Shown piece by piece: positions 23,306-25,306 of a stretch of 25,306 nucleotides of DNA. The notes below the pieces were generated by a model. The model was not told the origin of the DNA and ran no database searches. It worked only from the letters and a program-made list of their open reading frames with translations. Position numbers and translations under genes: made by a program. The DNA comes from Bacillota bacterium (lineage in GTDB: Bacteria; Bacillota; Dethiobacteria; DTU022): positions 1 through 25,306 of the forward strand of contig JAAZHP010000297.1 in NCBI GenBank assembly GCA_012510625.1, read 5' to 3'. How positions within the stretch are numbered: position 1 is the first letter of the stretch; each line of letters begins with the position of its first letter.

Positions 23306-23776
23306 TTAGAGAGAAAGCCCAAAAAGCAGCATGATCGAAGCGAGCAGCGAGAGAACGGCATAAGTTTCCACCATTACTGCATAGATAATCGCTTTCCCCA
23401 GCTCCTCTGGGCGCTTGGCGATGAGGCCAATCCCGGCTGCGGCGGCCCGCCCCTGGTAAATGGCGGAGAGAAGCCCCACCAGGGCAATGGGGGCGGCAGC
23501 CATCAACACAGTAAGGCCCTGCCCCGTAGTCAGTTCCAGAAGATTGCCTCCAATAACACCTATCCGCTGCATGATCAGGAATCCGGTCAGCAGACCGTAG
23601 ATCCCCTGGGTCCCCGGAAGGGCCTGCAGCAGCAGCGTCTGTCCGAACTTGTCGGGGTCTTCAGTAACCACGCCGGCGGCGGATTGCCCGACCAGGCCGA
23701 CCCCCAGAGCGGAGCCGATGCCCGGCAGGATCACCGCCATGGCGGCGCCTAGAAGCGCGATCACAATTCCTGTCAT
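23306..23776 (-). CDS. ntpK: V/A-type ATPase subunit K (membrane rotor ring), Na+-type ligand set
   Basis: A 156-residue proteolipid made of two fused hairpins (four membrane helices at about 3-26, 45-69, 84-107 and 127-152). The Na+ ligands described for Enterococcus hirae NtpK (L61, T64, Q65, Q110, E139) are all present at matching places: L53, T56 and Q57 in ALPGTQG, Q108 in YQGR, and E137 in MVETYAV. Only one essential carboxylate occurs per four helices. I chose ATG 23776; an ATG three codons earlier (23785) touches the AGGAGG site with no spacing, whereas 23776 has 9 nt. The ring rotates as ions bind and release against subunit I. Confidence 0.95.
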   Translation of the reverse strand: MTGIVIALLGAAMAVILPGIGSALGVGLVGQSAAGVVTEDPDKFGQTLLLQALPGTQGIYGLLTGFLIMQRIGVIGGNLLELTTGQGLTVLMAAAPIALVGLLSAIYQGRAAAAGIGLIAKRPEELGKAIIYAVMVETYAVLSLLASIMLLFGLSL

Positions 23777-23821
23777 TAAAAACATCCTCCTTTTCCTGAT
23801 GAAAAAAATTCCTGGCTATCT

Positions 23822-25306
23822 TCAGGCGACACCTTTAACCGGCTCCTCTTCTTCTACCTGCACATAAGTTGTATTCACGGCAAAAGGCCGGAAGGCTTTA
23901 CCGCCGCCTTCAAAAAATTTCCCGAAATATTCGATATACTGGAGCCGGCTGGTATGGACATAGGAGCCCAGCCCGCTGATCAGCAAATTGAAGAGGTGCC
24001 CCCCGGCCAGAAGAATGGTCAGGAAGAGAAAGCCAACCGGTCCCCCGGGTAAAAGGCCGCCCATGGAGTTGATCGCTGTAGCGATCACTCCCGTGGCCAG
24101 GCCCAGGGCAAGCAAGCGGGAGTAAGAGAGGACATCACTTAAAAAGCCGGTAACATCATAGAGGCTCAGCAGGCCGCTCAAGAACTTCATGATGGGGCTT
24201 TTCTGGCTGCGGCCCTGCGTGAGAATCAATACCACGGCGCCTGCAACGGCCATCCACCGGCCGGCGGCCCGGGTTTGCGGCAATATCAGCAGGATCAGGC
24301 CGGTAAGAAATAAATACCAGCCGCCCTGGTCAAAAAGGGCATCGAGGACCTTGCCCTCCTTGATGCTCCGGTAAGCCTTGATCGCCATGCCGCAGTAAAT
24401 TTGAAAAACGCCGAATCCAAAAGAGAAGATGAGCATGCGCATGGGATCATTGAGCGGATTAAACCAAAGCGGTTTAATCTTAATCAGGTCGCCAAACCAG
24501 CTGCCCATAAGCACTCCGAAGATGAACGAAGAGATACCGCCCAAAAAGAGGAGGTTGAGCAGCTGTTGACCCATACCGGCCAGTTTAAGCTTGCGGGAAA
24601 GAAAAAAACTGAGCAGCGCCAGGATAATCCCGTAACCGGCATCCGAGAGGCAAATGCCGAAACATAGAAAGAAGAAGGGAGCCAGGAGTGCCGTGGGATC
24701 AAGCTCACTTTTATGAGGGTAGCCGTACATCCTGGTGACCACTTCGTAGGGTTCGGCCGGGCCGCTATTTTGCAGCAAAATGGGCACATTCTCCTCCGGC
24801 AGGGGGTCCCGTGACACCAGAACGGCAGTTTCGCTTTCATCCAACAGTCTTTTCTCCAGGCCGGGCAGCGCCTCTGCCGGCACCCACCCTTCAATCAAGA
24901 AGCTGGACCCGGTCTGGGCAAAATTTTTCCCGATCTCTTTTTGAGCCCGCTCCCGGTCAAGGTAATCATAATAGGCCATCAGGCGGGTCCGCTCGCCCAG
25001 CATCTCTTCGATCCCTTCGATCACCGCCTTCTCCTCGCGCTGCAGCGCCGCCTCTTTTTCCTCCAGGGCGGCGATGTTATGCGCCACTGTTCCTTTCAGG
25101 CCAGGGAAGGTCACCGGGTTCGCCCCGGCCTCCTTTAAAAGGAAGCCAACCGTGTCCGCTTTTTTGGCGAGATAAATCAAGAAGCAGTAGACCTGGTCCC
25201 TGTCGCGGGATACTTCCTCCAGAGATGCGGCGGCAACTTCTTCATCCAGAAGCCCTTTCAAATTAGGCATGCTGTTAACGGGAACAGCAACCAGGTTCAT
25301 GCGCAC
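23822..25306 (-). CDS. ntpI: V/A-type ATPase subunit I (membrane stator), 5' end outside window
   Basis: The C-terminal 494 residues of a protein normally about 640-660 long; the frame stays open to the window edge, so the start is missing. The visible N-terminal part is a cytoplasmic coiled-coil arm (with GWVPAEALPGLEKRL closing it), and the rest is membrane-embedded with about seven or eight helices. SDVLSYSRLLALGLATGVIA near residue 385-405 contains the arginine needed for ion passage. It is the first visible gene of the operon; subunit G/H is expected just upstream. It ends 45 nt before the start of K. Confidence 0.95.
   Translation of the reverse strand: MRMNLVAVPVNSMPNLKGLLDEEVAAASLEEVSRDRDQVYCFLIYLAKKADTVGFLLKEAGANPVTFPGLKGTVAHNIAALEEKEAALQREEKAVIEGIEEMLGERTRLMAYYDYLDRERAQKEIGKNFAQTGSSFLIEGWVPAEALPGLEKRLLDESETAVLVSRDPLPEENVPILLQNSGPAEPYEVVTRMYGYPHKSELDPTALLAPFFFLCFGICLSDAGYGIILALLSFFLSRKLKLAGMGQQLLNLLFLGGISSFIFGVLMGSWFGDLIKIKPLWFNPLNDPMRMLIFSFGFGVFQIYCGMAIKAYRSIKEGKVLDALFDQGGWYLFLTGLILLILPQTRAAGRWMAVAGAVVLILTQGRSQKSPIMKFLSGLLSLYDVTGFLSDVLSYSRLLALGLATGVIATAINSMGGLLPGGPVGFLFLTILLAGGHLFNLLISGLGSYVHTSRLQYIEYFGKFFEGGGKAFRPFAVNTTYVQVEEEEPVKGVA

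Overview
This window looks like a chromosomal segment of a spore-forming, anaerobic Gram-positive bacterium (Firmicutes, Clostridia in the broad sense). The evidence is a run of endospore genes (ywmB, murA, spoIID, a spoIIQ-like gene, spoIIID, mbl), a V/A-type rather than F-type ATPase, a CooC-type carbon monoxide dehydrogenase maturation ATPase, and a DUF39 homocysteine-forming module typical of strict anaerobes and methanogens. Almost every gene lies on the minus strand; only one small membrane protein (9861-10307) is on the plus strand. I cannot name the genus from sequence alone.

Layout, read in minus-strand transcription order from the right edge. (1) 25306-17506: V/A-type ATPase operon, subunits I (5' end cut by the window), K, E, C, F, A, B, D. 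The K subunit keeps all the residues known to bind Na+ in the Enterococcus hirae rotor. (2) 17318-11400: ywmB, murA, [dispersed repeat], spoIID, spoIIQ-like, spoIIID, mbl. This is the same order and direction as the region downstream of the F-type atp operon in Bacillus subtilis, so the V-type operon stands where the F-type operon stands there. Candidate sigma-E sites precede spoIID and spoIIID, and a candidate sigma-F site precedes the spoIIQ-like gene. (3) 11396-10338: a PHP-type metallohydrolase; 9861-10307 (+): a YdcZ/DUF606 membrane protein. (4) 9608-7677: glyceraldehyde-3-phosphate dehydrogenase followed by a cupin (archaeal-type) glucose-6-phosphate isomerase. (5) 7676-6977: about 700 bases without a credible gene, holding a roughly 283-bp dispersed repeat and two small hairpins. 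(6) 6976-4569: a tight operon of DUF39, a NIL/ferredoxin protein and a UPF0280 protein, implicated in making homocysteine from aspartate semialdehyde and sulfide. (7) tRNA-Thr(CGT) with encoded CCA, a clear promoter and a hairpin terminator; then a 55-codon small gene and a fragment of the dispersed repeat. (8) 3704-20: an operon of MoxR-type AAA+ ATPase, VWA/CoxE-like protein, CooC-like ATPase and a phosphoribosyltransferase, driven by a good sigma-A-like promoter. The pairing of MoxR/VWA with CooC suggests metalloenzyme maturation.

The least explained material is the family of intergenic repeats (three copies; the two full copies carry two kinds of end in opposite arrangement, and one internal stem shows a compensatory base change), the MoxR-VWA-CooC-PRTase combination, and the ATPase position. 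All promoter and hairpin calls were made by eye, and no database search was possible.
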